11,464 bases of DNA from Methanosphaera sp. SHI613 (GTDB taxonomy: Archaea; Methanobacteriota; Methanobacteria; Methanobacteriales; Methanobacteriaceae). The position numbers were made by a program, and so were the translations under genes. Below the pieces are notes generated by a model. That model had not been told where the DNA came from. It was given only the letters and a program-made list of their open reading frames with translations, and did not search any database. The stretch spans positions 1-11,464 of the forward strand of contig MVJJ01000061.1 of assembly GCA_003266145.1 (NCBI GenBank), given 5' to 3'. Every line of letters begins with the position of its first letter. The first letter of the stretch is position 1. Below are positions 5,098 through 11,464 of this stretch, in pieces.

Positions 5098-5682
5098 ATG
5101 AAAGCTGTGACACTAATTACGTCTTCGCATAGAAATGGTTATACCAAACAAATCGTTGACAGATTAACTATTGGAATTAAGGATAACGGGGGCACTAATG
5201 AAGTATTGTTTATGGATGATTATGACATCAAGTATTGTACCGGCTGCAGAGCATGTCAGAAAGGTGGAGGATGTGTACTTGATGATGACTATAATGAGAT
5301 AATAGACAAGATTCGCCAAGCAGACTACTTCATATTCACGGCACCTGTATTCTACAACGACATAGCAGGTCATTCAAAGATGTTCCTGGATAGAATAGGT
5401 TCATGCAACTATGACCCTGAACTTATGATACCTGAAATGAAGGCATTGCTTATGATTACACATATGTCTACAAACATCAATCCATTTGTCATAGAAAACA
5501 CTCACAGATGCCTGGCAACTGGTAACTTTAAGGTCAATAAGATTCTTGACATAGGCAACCTGTTGATTGACAGCAAATTGGATGAATTTGTATTGGAAGA
5601 CTATGAGGATATAGGCTATGAACTGGAGGAATATGAGGAAATACCATATAAATTAGATTTGGATTCTGCAACTTTAGGCTAA
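5098..5682 (+). CDS. Iron-sulfur flavoprotein-like NAD(P)H-dependent FMN reductase (copy 2)
   Basis: A 194-residue paralogue of the protein at 3812-4357, with the same flavodoxin layout: phosphate loop at 9-16 (Ser-Ser-His-Arg-Asn-Gly-Tyr-Thr), Ala-Pro-Val-Phe-Tyr at 82-86 and Leu-Asp-Arg at 97-99. Its cysteine cluster is the classical C47-x2-C50-x2-C53-x5-C59 of archaeal iron-sulfur flavoproteins, so it should bind one [4Fe-4S] cluster near FMN. Both copies share Lys-Gln-Ile-Val-Asp-Arg and Asn-Gly-Gly-Thr-Asn near the start, which points to gene duplication. The C-terminal 30 residues are unusual: about half Asp/Glu, with tyrosines at 169, 174, 179 and 184, exactly five apart. This tail is absent from copy 1. 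The gene ends 39 bases before the convergent uvrC stop and shares a hairpin terminator with it. Confidence 0.86.
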   Translation: MKAVTLITSSHRNGYTKQIVDRLTIGIKDNGGTNEVLFMDDYDIKYCTGCRACQKGGGCVLDDDYNEIIDKIRQADYFIFTAPVFYNDIAGHSKMFLDRIGSCNYDPELMIPEMKALLMITHMSTNINPFVIENTHRCLATGNFKVNKILDIGNLLIDSKLDEFVLEDYEDIGYELEEYEEIPYKLDLDSATLG

Positions 5683-5710
5683 AAATAGAATGGCGTGAAA
5701 AGATTTATTC

Positions 5711-5738
5711 GAAGAATAATCTTAATTATTCTTCTTTT
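5711..5738. terminator. 10-bp hairpin terminator shared by flavoprotein 2 and uvrC
   Basis: GAAGAATAAT (5711-5720) and ATTATTCTTC (5725-5734) form a perfect 10-bp stem with a CTTA loop, followed on the plus strand by TTTTG. For the plus-strand gene this is a classic stem and T-run. On the minus strand the stem covers the last four sense codons and stop codon of uvrC and is followed by GAATAAATCTTTTC, so it may serve both genes. An alternative weaker stem can form between 5700-5710 and 5714-5723. Confidence 0.7.
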
Positions 5739-7533
5739 GTTTATCATCCTGCAATACCTCATATATTGTAACCGCTAGTTTTTCGGGTATTGATGGAACC
5801 TTCTTGATGTCATCCAAATCGGCTTCATATATATTGTCCAGATTGTCGAAGTATGTAAGCAAGGCTTGTTTTCTTTTTTTTCCAACCCCCGGAATTTCAT
5901 CAAGTATCGACTTGGTAAAGGCGTTTGCCCTTAACTGTCTGTGGAATGTTATTGCAAATCTGTGTGATTCATCACGCACATATTGAAGTAGCCGCAGTGC
6001 CGTCGACCTTCTTGGAAGTATTATCGGCTCGCTTCTTCCGGGTACATATAACTCTTCGAACTTCTTGGCAAGACCCACCAATGGAACGTCGGTTATTCCC
6101 AATTCCTTGAATACATCAACTGCCATACCCAGCTGTCCCTTACCACCGTCTATAAGTACCAGGTCAGGTTTTATAAACATTGAATCATCTTCATCAACTA
6201 TTCCATTGTAATCAGAGGATATGCGGGAGTATCGTCTTGTGATTACTTCCTTCATCATTGCAAAGTCATTAGGTCCCGGTGTTCTCATCTTGAATTTTCT
6301 ATACATCTTCTTTGCGGGCTTTGCGTTTTCGAAGACGACCATTGACGCTACGGCGTGTATACCTGATATGTTTGATATGTCGAATGCCTCTATGTGATAT
6401 GGCAATCTTGGTAGATTAAGGTACTGTTCAAGTGTGAGCAGAGGATTTTCCACATCCTTGGTTTTTTCTGTCAGGCTGATGTGGGCATTCTTCTTGGCTA
6501 TTTTTATAAGCGTGAAGTAATGTCCATCCTCCGCAACTTTTATCTTTATCTTGTGTCCGTGTTTTTCTTCAAGCCATTCGGTTATTATCGCTTCATCCTC
6601 TATATTGTCTTCAAGTATCAGTTCATCAGGACACGGGGCTAGTGAGTAGTATTGTTTTATAAACTCGGTTAGAATCTCCTTATCTGTAAAGCCGTCTATC
6701 TGTTTTAGTACAACATCATCCTTTTTGTTTGTTTTGCCGTTTCTGACTGATAATATGACTACCGCTGCCTGGGTGTCGTTATGGTCTATTCCTATGATGT
6801 CCTGGTTAACGTCCATGGTTGGTTGAATATTCTGTTTTTCAAGGGTTACTGTAATCGTTTCAATCTGGTCACGTATAATTGCCGCCTTTTCAAATTCCAT
6901 ATTCCTTGAGTACCTGTTCATTTGCCTTTTGAGTTGCTTTATCAGAGTCTTGTACTTTCCCTGTAGAAGCAGCTTTACCCGCCGGATATTTTTCTGATAG
7001 TCCTCCCTTGATATGTTGCCTGCACAGGGGGCACTGCATTGTTTTATCTGATAGTTAAGACAGGGCCCGTCCATGTTTTTACAGGTTCTTATCTTGAAGT
7101 TTTTGTTAAGAAAGTCAATGAATCCCCTTGCATTGGTCACGTCGGTGTATGGCCCATAGTATGATGCTCCATCATTTGATAATCTTCGCGTTACATGTAT
7201 TCGTGGGTATATGTCATTTGTTATCTTAATGTAGGGATATTGTTTTCCATCCTTCAGGTCGATGTTGTAGTGGGGCTTGTATTTTTTTATCAGGTTTGCC
7301 TCCAGAATCAACGCTTCCTTTTCAGTATCTGTCAGGATGTATTCGAGGTATGCGAAGTGTCTCATCAGTACCTGCGTCTTTGGCCTGTCAAGTTTATCTT
7401 CATCCCTGAAGTAGCTTTGAACCCTATTTTTTAGTTTTTTTGCCTTTCCGACATATATAATCTCATCATCACTGTTATGCATGATGTATACGCCGGGCTT
7501 TTGTGGTAATTCATCGGGACTTGTTAATCTCAT
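5722..7533 (-). CDS. uvrC: UvrC, excinuclease ABC endonuclease subunit
   Basis: A 603-residue protein that makes both incisions around DNA damage once UvrB is loaded. Domains in order: GIY-YIG nuclease at about 11-90 (Gly-Val-Tyr at 14-16, Tyr-Val-Gly at 27-29, R37, E78) for the 3' cut; four cysteines C151, C158, C166 and C170, placed like the [4Fe-4S] ligands of bacterial UvrC; a UVR motif at about 205-235 (Met-Glu-Phe-Glu-Lys-Ala-Ala) that binds the UvrB tail; an RNase H-like domain at about 380-530 with D385 and D462 and the Asp-Glu-Ser-His-Arg segment at 521-525 for the 5' cut; and helix-hairpin-helix DNA binding at about 545-595. Length and residues are those of a working enzyme. The start follows GAGGAGTG at five bases. 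It lies apart from uvrB/uvrA, on the opposite strand. Confidence 0.97.
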   Translation of the reverse strand: MRLTSPDELPQKPGVYIMHNSDDEIIYVGKAKKLKNRVQSYFRDEDKLDRPKTQVLMRHFAYLEYILTDTEKEALILEANLIKKYKPHYNIDLKDGKQYPYIKITNDIYPRIHVTRRLSNDGASYYGPYTDVTNARGFIDFLNKNFKIRTCKNMDGPCLNYQIKQCSAPCAGNISREDYQKNIRRVKLLLQGKYKTLIKQLKRQMNRYSRNMEFEKAAIIRDQIETITVTLEKQNIQPTMDVNQDIIGIDHNDTQAAVVILSVRNGKTNKKDDVVLKQIDGFTDKEILTEFIKQYYSLAPCPDELILEDNIEDEAIITEWLEEKHGHKIKIKVAEDGHYFTLIKIAKKNAHISLTEKTKDVENPLLTLEQYLNLPRLPYHIEAFDISNISGIHAVASMVVFENAKPAKKMYRKFKMRTPGPNDFAMMKEVITRRYSRISSDYNGIVDEDDSMFIKPDLVLIDGGKGQLGMAVDVFKELGITDVPLVGLAKKFEELYVPGRSEPIILPRRSTALRLLQYVRDESHRFAITFHRQLRANAFTKSILDEIPGVGKKRKQALLTYFDNLDNIYEADLDDIKKVPSIPEKLAVTIYEVLQDDKQKKNN

Positions 7534-7538
7534 GGGGA

Positions 7539-7546
7539 CACTCCTC
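7539..7546 (-). promoter_or_regulatory. Strong Shine-Dalgarno site of uvrC
   Basis: GAGGAGTG on the minus strand ends five bases before the ATG at 7533 and supports this start. A TATA-like AAATAAAATATTTAATA on the minus strand at 7598-7582 would give a transcript start near 7565 and a leader of about 30 bases. Confidence 0.65.
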
Positions 7547-7660
7547 GTATTATTTTAAAGTATATTATCTATTTTTTAATTATTAAATATTTTATTTCAT
7601 AAAAACATCATAATGTTGATTAGTAAAAAAAGAGGTCATAAATATAGTGGAAAAATTTTC

Positions 7661-7702
7661 AAAAAGAGATGGTGATAAAAGTAATTGATACCTTTAATCA
7701 CC
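7661..7702 (-). terminator. Hairpin terminator of the DUF4013 gene
   Basis: GGTGATAAAAG (7671-7681) and CTTTAATCACC (7692-7702) pair over 11 positions with one A-A mismatch and a 10-base loop. On the minus strand the stem is followed by ATCTCTTTTT and then a second T5. It begins 11 bases after the stop codon of the DUF4013 gene, so uvrC probably has its own promoter downstream of it. Confidence 0.6.
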
Positions 7703-7713
7703 TATTTTAAGTT

Positions 7714-8910
7714 CTAGTTTTCATCGGATGAATCGGTGTTTTTAAAGTCCAAGTCATTCTGATTGTCCACGTCACCTGTTTTATCTTTTATTATGGAATC
7801 ATCTTCCTGATAATCTTGATTGTTATTGTCCTGATTTATGTTTTGATTGCCTGGATTATAGTAATTCTGTGAATCACCATATCCTTGACTTGGATTGTTC
7901 TGATTCATACCTTGTTGTGGCTGGTTTAAGTCCTGTTGCTGATAGTTTGCTGAATTCTGCTGGTCAAGTCCTTCCGGATTCTGATAACCCTGCTGTGGTG
8001 GATAATATCCGCCCGGTACCTGAGTATATCCTCCTTGCACTTGATTATTTGAATTTGGATAACCCTGTTGGGATCCAGATATCTGAGGCTGATTTGGATA
8101 ATTCATATTCTGTGGCATTTGTTTATGCTGATAAATCAGACTCACTAGACGTGAAGCCGCCAATATAAGATATGTTGAGTATAATCCATATATCAATGAA
8201 CCGATAATCGGTATATATGCTACCAGTGTCATGACCACAGATAGAATGATTGTTATGATAACCAATAACAGTTCTATGCAGAATATATTGAAGAATCCTA
8301 TCCTTTTTGCAATGTTATATATGTTTTTAAAGTCATATGCTTCTGATAGGCTGTTGGTTTCTGCCAAACGTCCGGTTGCAACAACTGATAATATGTATAC
8401 AAACACTAGTGCAACAATGATAATAAGAATCACCAGTAAAAAGATTATTCCACCGACGGCCTCCATATTAGTATCCGCCATTGAAGCACTTAATCCCAAT
8501 CCTAAAAATCCGATAAACAACAGTACCAACATTGGTATAAGAATATAACCTATTGAAAGTATTAACTTCTTTAATCCACTAACAAAGAATCTTGATATGT
8601 CAAAATCAATTAATTCAGAGGAAGTAAATGATTTTTTGACTGTTTCTATAGTTATTCCACCATTTATTAATGATACAATAAATGCGATTAGGTAAAAGAT
8701 TATAACCATGATTCCAAGTGACATTATATCTCCAGATGATACCTGATAATTGGATAAATTTTCAAACATGTTGGTTGATATCAAGAATACAGCTGCAAAT
8801 ATAATGACGATTACCTGAAGGATTAAGTTAGGTATAGCCAATATTAGAAACTTTTTAAAATCGGATAAAGGATATTTTAATGCATCCTTTAACAAATAAG
8901 TAAAATCCAT
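7714..8910 (-). CDS. DUF4013 membrane protein with Q/N/G/Y/P-rich tail
   Basis: A 398-residue protein. Residues 1-260 form a membrane domain with about six helices (near 22-45, 62-84, 114-142, 152-178, 207-232, 235-258); the opening segment with Leu-Lys-Tyr-Pro-Leu-x-Asp-Phe-Lys-Lys is typical of DUF4013, a family of unknown function common in methanogens. From about 262 to 368 the chain is low complexity, made mainly of Gln, Asn, Gly, Tyr, Pro and Ser with repeated Gln-Gly-Tyr and Gly-Tyr pieces; the last 30 residues are strongly acidic. Such a tail should be disordered. Whether it faces the cytoplasm or the wall cannot be told. The start is fixed by AAGGAGGT six bases upstream. It is divergent from uvrB and has its own terminator, so a role in DNA repair is not implied. 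Confidence 0.82.
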   Translation of the reverse strand: MDFTYLLKDALKYPLSDFKKFLILAIPNLILQVIVIIFAAVFLISTNMFENLSNYQVSSGDIMSLGIMVIIFYLIAFIVSLINGGITIETVKKSFTSSELIDFDISRFFVSGLKKLILSIGYILIPMLVLLFIGFLGLGLSASMADTNMEAVGGIIFLLVILIIIVALVFVYILSVVATGRLAETNSLSEAYDFKNIYNIAKRIGFFNIFCIELLLVIITIILSVVMTLVAYIPIIGSLIYGLYSTYLILAASRLVSLIYQHKQMPQNMNYPNQPQISGSQQGYPNSNNQVQGGYTQVPGGYYPPQQGYQNPEGLDQQNSANYQQQDLNQPQQGMNQNNPSQGYGDSQNYYNPGNQNINQDNNNQDYQEDDSIIKDKTGDVDNQNDLDFKNTDSSDEN

Positions 8911-8916
8911 ATATTT

Positions 8917-8924
8917 ACCTCCTT
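8917..8924 (-). promoter_or_regulatory. Shine-Dalgarno site of the DUF4013 gene
   Basis: AAGGAGGT on the minus strand is a near-perfect match to the 16S tail and ends six bases before the ATG at 8910. Confidence 0.75.
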
Positions 8925-8945
8925 ATTATTAAAAATTTATTTTAT

Positions 8946-8960
8946 GGTAATATATTTGGC
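8946..8960 (-). promoter_or_regulatory. TATA-like box of the DUF4013 gene
   Basis: On the minus strand GCCAAATATATTACC is centred about 42 bases before the ATG. The expected transcript start is near 8927, which just leaves room for the Shine-Dalgarno site at 8924-8917. Confidence 0.4.
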
Positions 8961-8988
8961 AATTTAATATATTATATTTATTTAAGAA

Positions 8989-9016
8989 AAATAGTAGTTA
9001 ATATGAACTACTTTTT
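8989..9016. repeat. Inverted repeat in front of uvrB (operator candidate)
   Basis: AGTAGTT (8993-8999) and AACTACT (9006-9012) are perfect arms around a 6-base spacer AATATG; after a T-T mismatch three more A-T pairs extend it. It lies 19-38 bases before the uvrB ATG, downstream of a TATA-like ATTATATTTA at 8971-8980, so the predicted transcript start (about 9000) falls inside it. A dyad at that place fits a repressor site; as RNA it would form a weak hairpin near the start codon. No other copy of the full dyad is seen in the window. Confidence 0.5.
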
Positions 9017-9030
9017 ATATAATATATATT

Positions 9031-10977
9031 ATGTCAAAATTCAAATTACATTCTGATTATAAAGCATTTGGAGATCAACCCCAAGCCATCAAATCACTCG
9101 TTGAACACTACCAAAACGGCAGCAAGGAACAGGTACTTGAGGGTGTGACCGGTTCAGGTAAAACATTTACCATGGCCAACGTCATTGAACAGCTTGATAA
9201 GCCTACCCTTGTCATGAGCCACAACAAGACATTGGCTTCACAGTTGTTTGAGGAATTCAAGGAATTTTTCCCTGACAATGCCGTGGAATACTTTGTCAGC
9301 TATTATGATTATTACCAGCCGGAGGCATATGTTGCACAGACAGATACCTTCATCGATAAGGAATCATCCGTTAATGAGGAAATCGACAGACTACGTCACT
9401 CAGCTACACAGTCACTTCTTACAAGGGAGGACGTTATCGTGGTAAGCAGCGTATCATGCATCTATGGTATCGGTTCACCAGAGGATTATGCAGAGTTTAC
9501 CCTCCAGCTTGAAAAGGAACAAATCATCAGCCGTGAGGACATACTTAAGTCACTGGTGGAAATGCAGTATAGTCGTAATGATATTGAATTTGAAAGAGGT
9601 CGCTTCAGGGTACGTGGGGATGTAGTTGAAATCTATCCTATAAACGCAAACTATGCACTGAGAATAGAGATGTGGGGAGATGAGATTGACGTCATATATA
9701 AGATAGACCCACTTAAGTACAATGTAATCGAGGAGCTTAGGAAGGTAATAATCTTTCCTGCAAAACACTTCGTTATAGCCAGGGAAAAACAGGAAACCGC
9801 GATAAGAAACATCAAGGAGGAACTTGCCGAAAGGGTCAATACATTCAAGGCTACGGGAAAGTATGTTGAAGCCCAGCGTATTGAACAGAGAACAAACTTC
9901 GATATTGAAATGATACAGGAGTTAGGATACTGTTCAGGTATTGAAAACTATTCCATGCACATGAACGGCAGAAAATGGGGTGAAACACCATATTCATTGC
10001 TCAGATACTTCCCTGATGATTACCTGACAATCATTGACGAATCACACGTGACAGTACCTCAAATTAGGGGTATGTATGAGGGTGACCGTGCAAGAAAGGA
10101 AAATCTGGTACAATATGGTTTCAGACTTCCTAGTGCAAAGGAAAATCGTCCGCTTAGATTTGACGAATTTATGGCAGCACAAAATCAGGTCCTCTACGTA
10201 TCCGCTACACCTGCACCATTTGAGCTTGGACGTTCACAGAACAAGGTCGAACAGATTATCAGACCTACAGGGCTGGTTGATCCTAAGCCTATCATAAGAC
10301 CTGTTGAAAACCAGGTGGATGACCTGCTGGGTGAAATAAGAAAACGGGTTGAAAAAGACCAGAGGGTACTCGTCACATCACTTACCAAGAAGATGGCAGA
10401 GGATTTGACCGATTATTACATCAAGATGAATATAAGAGCAAGATATCTTCACTCTGAGATTACGACTCTTGAACGAACGGAGATTATTGATGATTTGCGT
10501 AGGGGAGAGTTTGACTGTCTTATAGGAGTTAACCTTCTCAGGGAGGGTTTGGACCTGCCTGAAGTATCCCTCGTTGCAATACTTGATGCGGATAAGGAGG
10601 GATTCCTTCGTTCACAGACGTCCCTTATCCAGACAATAGGTAGGGCAGCACGTAACGTGGAGGGTGAAGTAATCTTATATGCGGACAACATAACCGACAG
10701 CGTACGCAATGCAGTTGAGATAACTGAGCGCAGAAGAAAAATACAGATTAAATATAATGAGGACCATAACATCATACCTAGAAGCGTAGTGCGTAAACTC
10801 AAGGATAAGAAGATCAAGGAAAGTATGGATGACATTCAGGAAATCGACAACATCACATCAGATGAAGTGGATGAAATGATCAAACAATTGGAAAAAGAGA
10901 TGAAAAAGGCCGCCAAAGAATTGGACTTTGAAAGAGCTGCCAAATTAAGAGACCAGATAATACAACTACAGGAATGA
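9031..10977 (+). CDS. uvrB: UvrB, excinuclease ABC damage-verifying helicase subunit
   Basis: A 648-residue superfamily 2 helicase-like ATPase that receives damaged DNA from UvrA, checks it by threading a strand behind a beta-hairpin, and recruits UvrC. Visible: Gln-rich start motif at 14-20 (Gly-Asp-Gln-Pro-Gln-Ala-Ile), Walker A at 38-45 (Gly-Val-Thr-Gly-Ser-Gly-Lys-Thr), the tyrosine-rich beta-hairpin at about 91-123, Asp-Glu-Ser-His box at 336-339, Ser-Ala-Thr at 391-393, motif VI Gln-Thr-Ile-Gly-Arg-Ala-Ala-Arg at 534-541, and a C-terminal UVR domain at about 612-648 that pairs with UvrC. Length and all motifs are normal. The ATG matches the usual UvrB N-terminus, but no Shine-Dalgarno site precedes it, unlike most neighbours. 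uvrA follows after 155 bases with structured RNA between them. Confidence 0.98.
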   Translation: MSKFKLHSDYKAFGDQPQAIKSLVEHYQNGSKEQVLEGVTGSGKTFTMANVIEQLDKPTLVMSHNKTLASQLFEEFKEFFPDNAVEYFVSYYDYYQPEAYVAQTDTFIDKESSVNEEIDRLRHSATQSLLTREDVIVVSSVSCIYGIGSPEDYAEFTLQLEKEQIISREDILKSLVEMQYSRNDIEFERGRFRVRGDVVEIYPINANYALRIEMWGDEIDVIYKIDPLKYNVIEELRKVIIFPAKHFVIAREKQETAIRNIKEELAERVNTFKATGKYVEAQRIEQRTNFDIEMIQELGYCSGIENYSMHMNGRKWGETPYSLLRYFPDDYLTIIDESHVTVPQIRGMYEGDRARKENLVQYGFRLPSAKENRPLRFDEFMAAQNQVLYVSATPAPFELGRSQNKVEQIIRPTGLVDPKPIIRPVENQVDDLLGEIRKRVEKDQRVLVTSLTKKMAEDLTDYYIKMNIRARYLHSEITTLERTEIIDDLRRGEFDCLIGVNLLREGLDLPEVSLVAILDADKEGFLRSQTSLIQTIGRAARNVEGEVILYADNITDSVRNAVEITERRRKIQIKYNEDHNIIPRSVVRKLKDKKIKESMDDIQEIDNITSDEVDEMIKQLEKEMKKAAKELDFERAAKLRDQIIQLQE

Positions 10978-10992
10978 TATGGCCCTAATCCT

Positions 10993-11037
10993 TTAATACC
11001 ATTAAATATCCTGGTATTAACCCCCACCTCATGGGGG
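10993..11037 (+). terminator. Two abutting hairpins between uvrB and uvrA
   Basis: TTAATACCA (10993-11001) and TGGTATTAA (11012-11020) form a perfect 9-bp stem with a 10-base loop. The very next base begins CCCCCA (11021-11026), which pairs with TGGGGG (11032-11037) around CCTCA. The two stems touch and could stack. Only a short T4 (11049-11052) follows, so this may be a terminator or attenuator for uvrB, or a stabilising 3' structure. Its GC-rich second stem stands out in AT-rich spacer DNA. Confidence 0.55.
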
Positions 11038-11053
11038 GTCTTGCAAAGTTTTG

Positions 11054-11064
11054 TTTATAAAATA
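11054..11064 (+). promoter_or_regulatory. TATA-like box of uvrA
   Basis: TTTATAAAATA lies 79 bases before the uvrA ATG, giving an expected start near 11084 and a leader of about 50 bases. The ribosome site GGAGAT at 11121-11126 precedes the ATG with the core eight bases away. If right, uvrA can be transcribed separately from uvrB. Confidence 0.4.
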
Positions 11065-11132
11065 AAAGATACAAATGTATTAGTTAACGAAAAATACAGA
11101 AAAAATATGATATTAAATGTGGAGATTAATCC

Positions 11133-11464
11133 ATGCAAAGTAAAGATAAGCTAAGAAAAGAAGCAATCCAGAATAGAAAGATTATAGTTAAGGGTGCCAA
11201 GGAACATAACCTTCAAAATATTGATTTAACAATACCACGTGACGAATTTATAGTAATAACAGGACTGAGTGGTTCAGGTAAATCATCACTGGCATTCGAC
11301 ACAATATATGCAGAAGGTCAGCGCAGATATGTTGAATCGTTATCTGCATATGCAAGACAGTTTTTAGGACAGATGGAAAAGCCGGAAGTTGATTATATCG
11401 AAGGATTATCCCCTGCCATATCAATCGACCAGAAGACAACACGTGTCAATCCACGTTCAACTGT
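11133..11464 (+). CDS. uvrA: UvrA, excinuclease ABC damage sensor, 5' part only
   Basis: The first 110 codons of uvrA, open to the right edge of the window; a full UvrA is usually about 940-970 residues. UvrA is the ABC-type ATPase dimer that first finds bulky lesions and loads UvrB. Seen here: the family start Lys-Gly-Ala-x-x-His-Asn-Leu at 20-27, Walker A Gly-Leu-Ser-Gly-Ser-Gly-Lys-Ser at 44-51, the stretch Glu-Gly-Gln-Arg-Arg-Tyr-Val-Glu-Ser-Leu at 61-70, Phe-Leu-Gly-Gln-Met-Glu-Lys-Pro at 77-84, and the Q-loop region Leu-Ser-Pro-Ala-Ile-Ser-Ile-Asp-Gln at 92-100. About 15 extra charged residues precede the usual bacterial start; the GGAGAT site supports the ATG used. Zinc-binding and second ATPase regions lie beyond the window, so integrity is not known. 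Confidence 0.97.
   Translation, partial: MQSKDKLRKEAIQNRKIIVKGAKEHNLQNIDLTIPRDEFIVITGLSGSGKSSLAFDTIYAEGQRRYVESLSAYARQFLGQMEKPEVDYIEGLSPAISIDQKTTRVNPRST

Noticed and set aside
7604..7617. AACAT/ATGTT inverted repeat between uvrC and the DUF4013 gene
   Set aside because: Only five A/T-rich pairs, expected by chance in this composition, with no link to a start or stop.
7869..8168. 99-codon plus-strand frame opposite the DUF4013 tail
   Set aside because: It is the antisense of a low-complexity coding repeat, where long open frames arise by composition; no ribosome site or family signal.
9013..9030. TATA-like sequence directly before the uvrB ATG as its promoter
   Set aside because: It would put the transcript start inside the gene, and no later start codon keeps the Walker A region.
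10449..10835. 128-codon minus-strand frame inside uvrB
   Set aside because: It is a shadow of the conserved helicase region and its Ser/Leu/Arg-rich translation has no family character.
1..11464. tRNA, rRNA, CRISPR array, transposase or toxin-antitoxin genes
   Set aside because: I looked for cloverleaf-type arms, regular spaced repeats, and transposase or small toxin motifs and found none.

Overview
The window looks like chromosomal DNA of a low-GC methanogenic archaeon of the order Methanobacteriales, most plausibly Methanosphaera or a close relative. This is an inference from several signs: a HMf-type archaeal histone gene, DUF4013 and Yip1-type membrane proteins common in that order, very AT-rich intergenic DNA with TATA-like boxes, GGAGGTGAT-type Shine-Dalgarno sites, and a bacterial-type UvrABC set. 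I cannot confirm the species without a search. No rRNA, tRNA, CRISPR array, insertion sequence or phage gene is visible.

Layout. (1) Positions 1-1000 hold a short left edge with a small palindrome, a GtrA-family four-helix membrane protein (125-502) and an archaeal histone (751-951). (2) 1142-2170 is an M42-family metallo-aminopeptidase followed by a hairpin plus T6 terminator. (3) 2312-3684 on the minus strand is a two-gene operon with a one-base stop/start overlap: a Yip1-like membrane protein, then a membrane-anchored exported protein with a Gly-Gly motif recurring about every 20 residues. (4) 3812-5682 on the plus strand has two paralogous iron-sulfur flavoprotein-like reductases flanking an unrecognised acidic 191-residue protein. 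(5) 5722-7533 on the minus strand is uvrC, tail to tail with the second flavoprotein and sharing a 10-bp perfect hairpin terminator with it. (6) 7714-8910 on the minus strand is a DUF4013 membrane protein with a long Q/N/G/Y/P-rich C-terminal tail. (7) 9031-10977 is uvrB, divergent from the DUF4013 gene and preceded by an inverted repeat. (8) 11133-11464 is the 5' part of uvrA, cut by the window end.

How the genes fit together. UvrA and UvrB locate bulky DNA damage and UvrC makes both incisions, so the right half carries a complete bacterial-type nucleotide excision repair set, provided uvrA is intact beyond the window. It is split over two strands and interrupted by an unrelated membrane protein. 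The flavoprotein pair probably handles electron transfer; its link to the middle protein rests only on synteny and on a 17-base sequence shared by the upstream regions of the first flavoprotein and the unknown gene. Most genes have clear Shine-Dalgarno sites. uvrB and the Yip1-like gene do not, and the Yip1-like gene has a TATA-like box placed as expected for a leaderless transcript.

I do not see an unmistakable new defence or mobile system. The best leads are the flavoprotein/unknown/flavoprotein cluster, the Gly-Gly repeat surface protein with its Yip1 partner, the prion-like DUF4013 tail, and the palindrome in front of uvrB.
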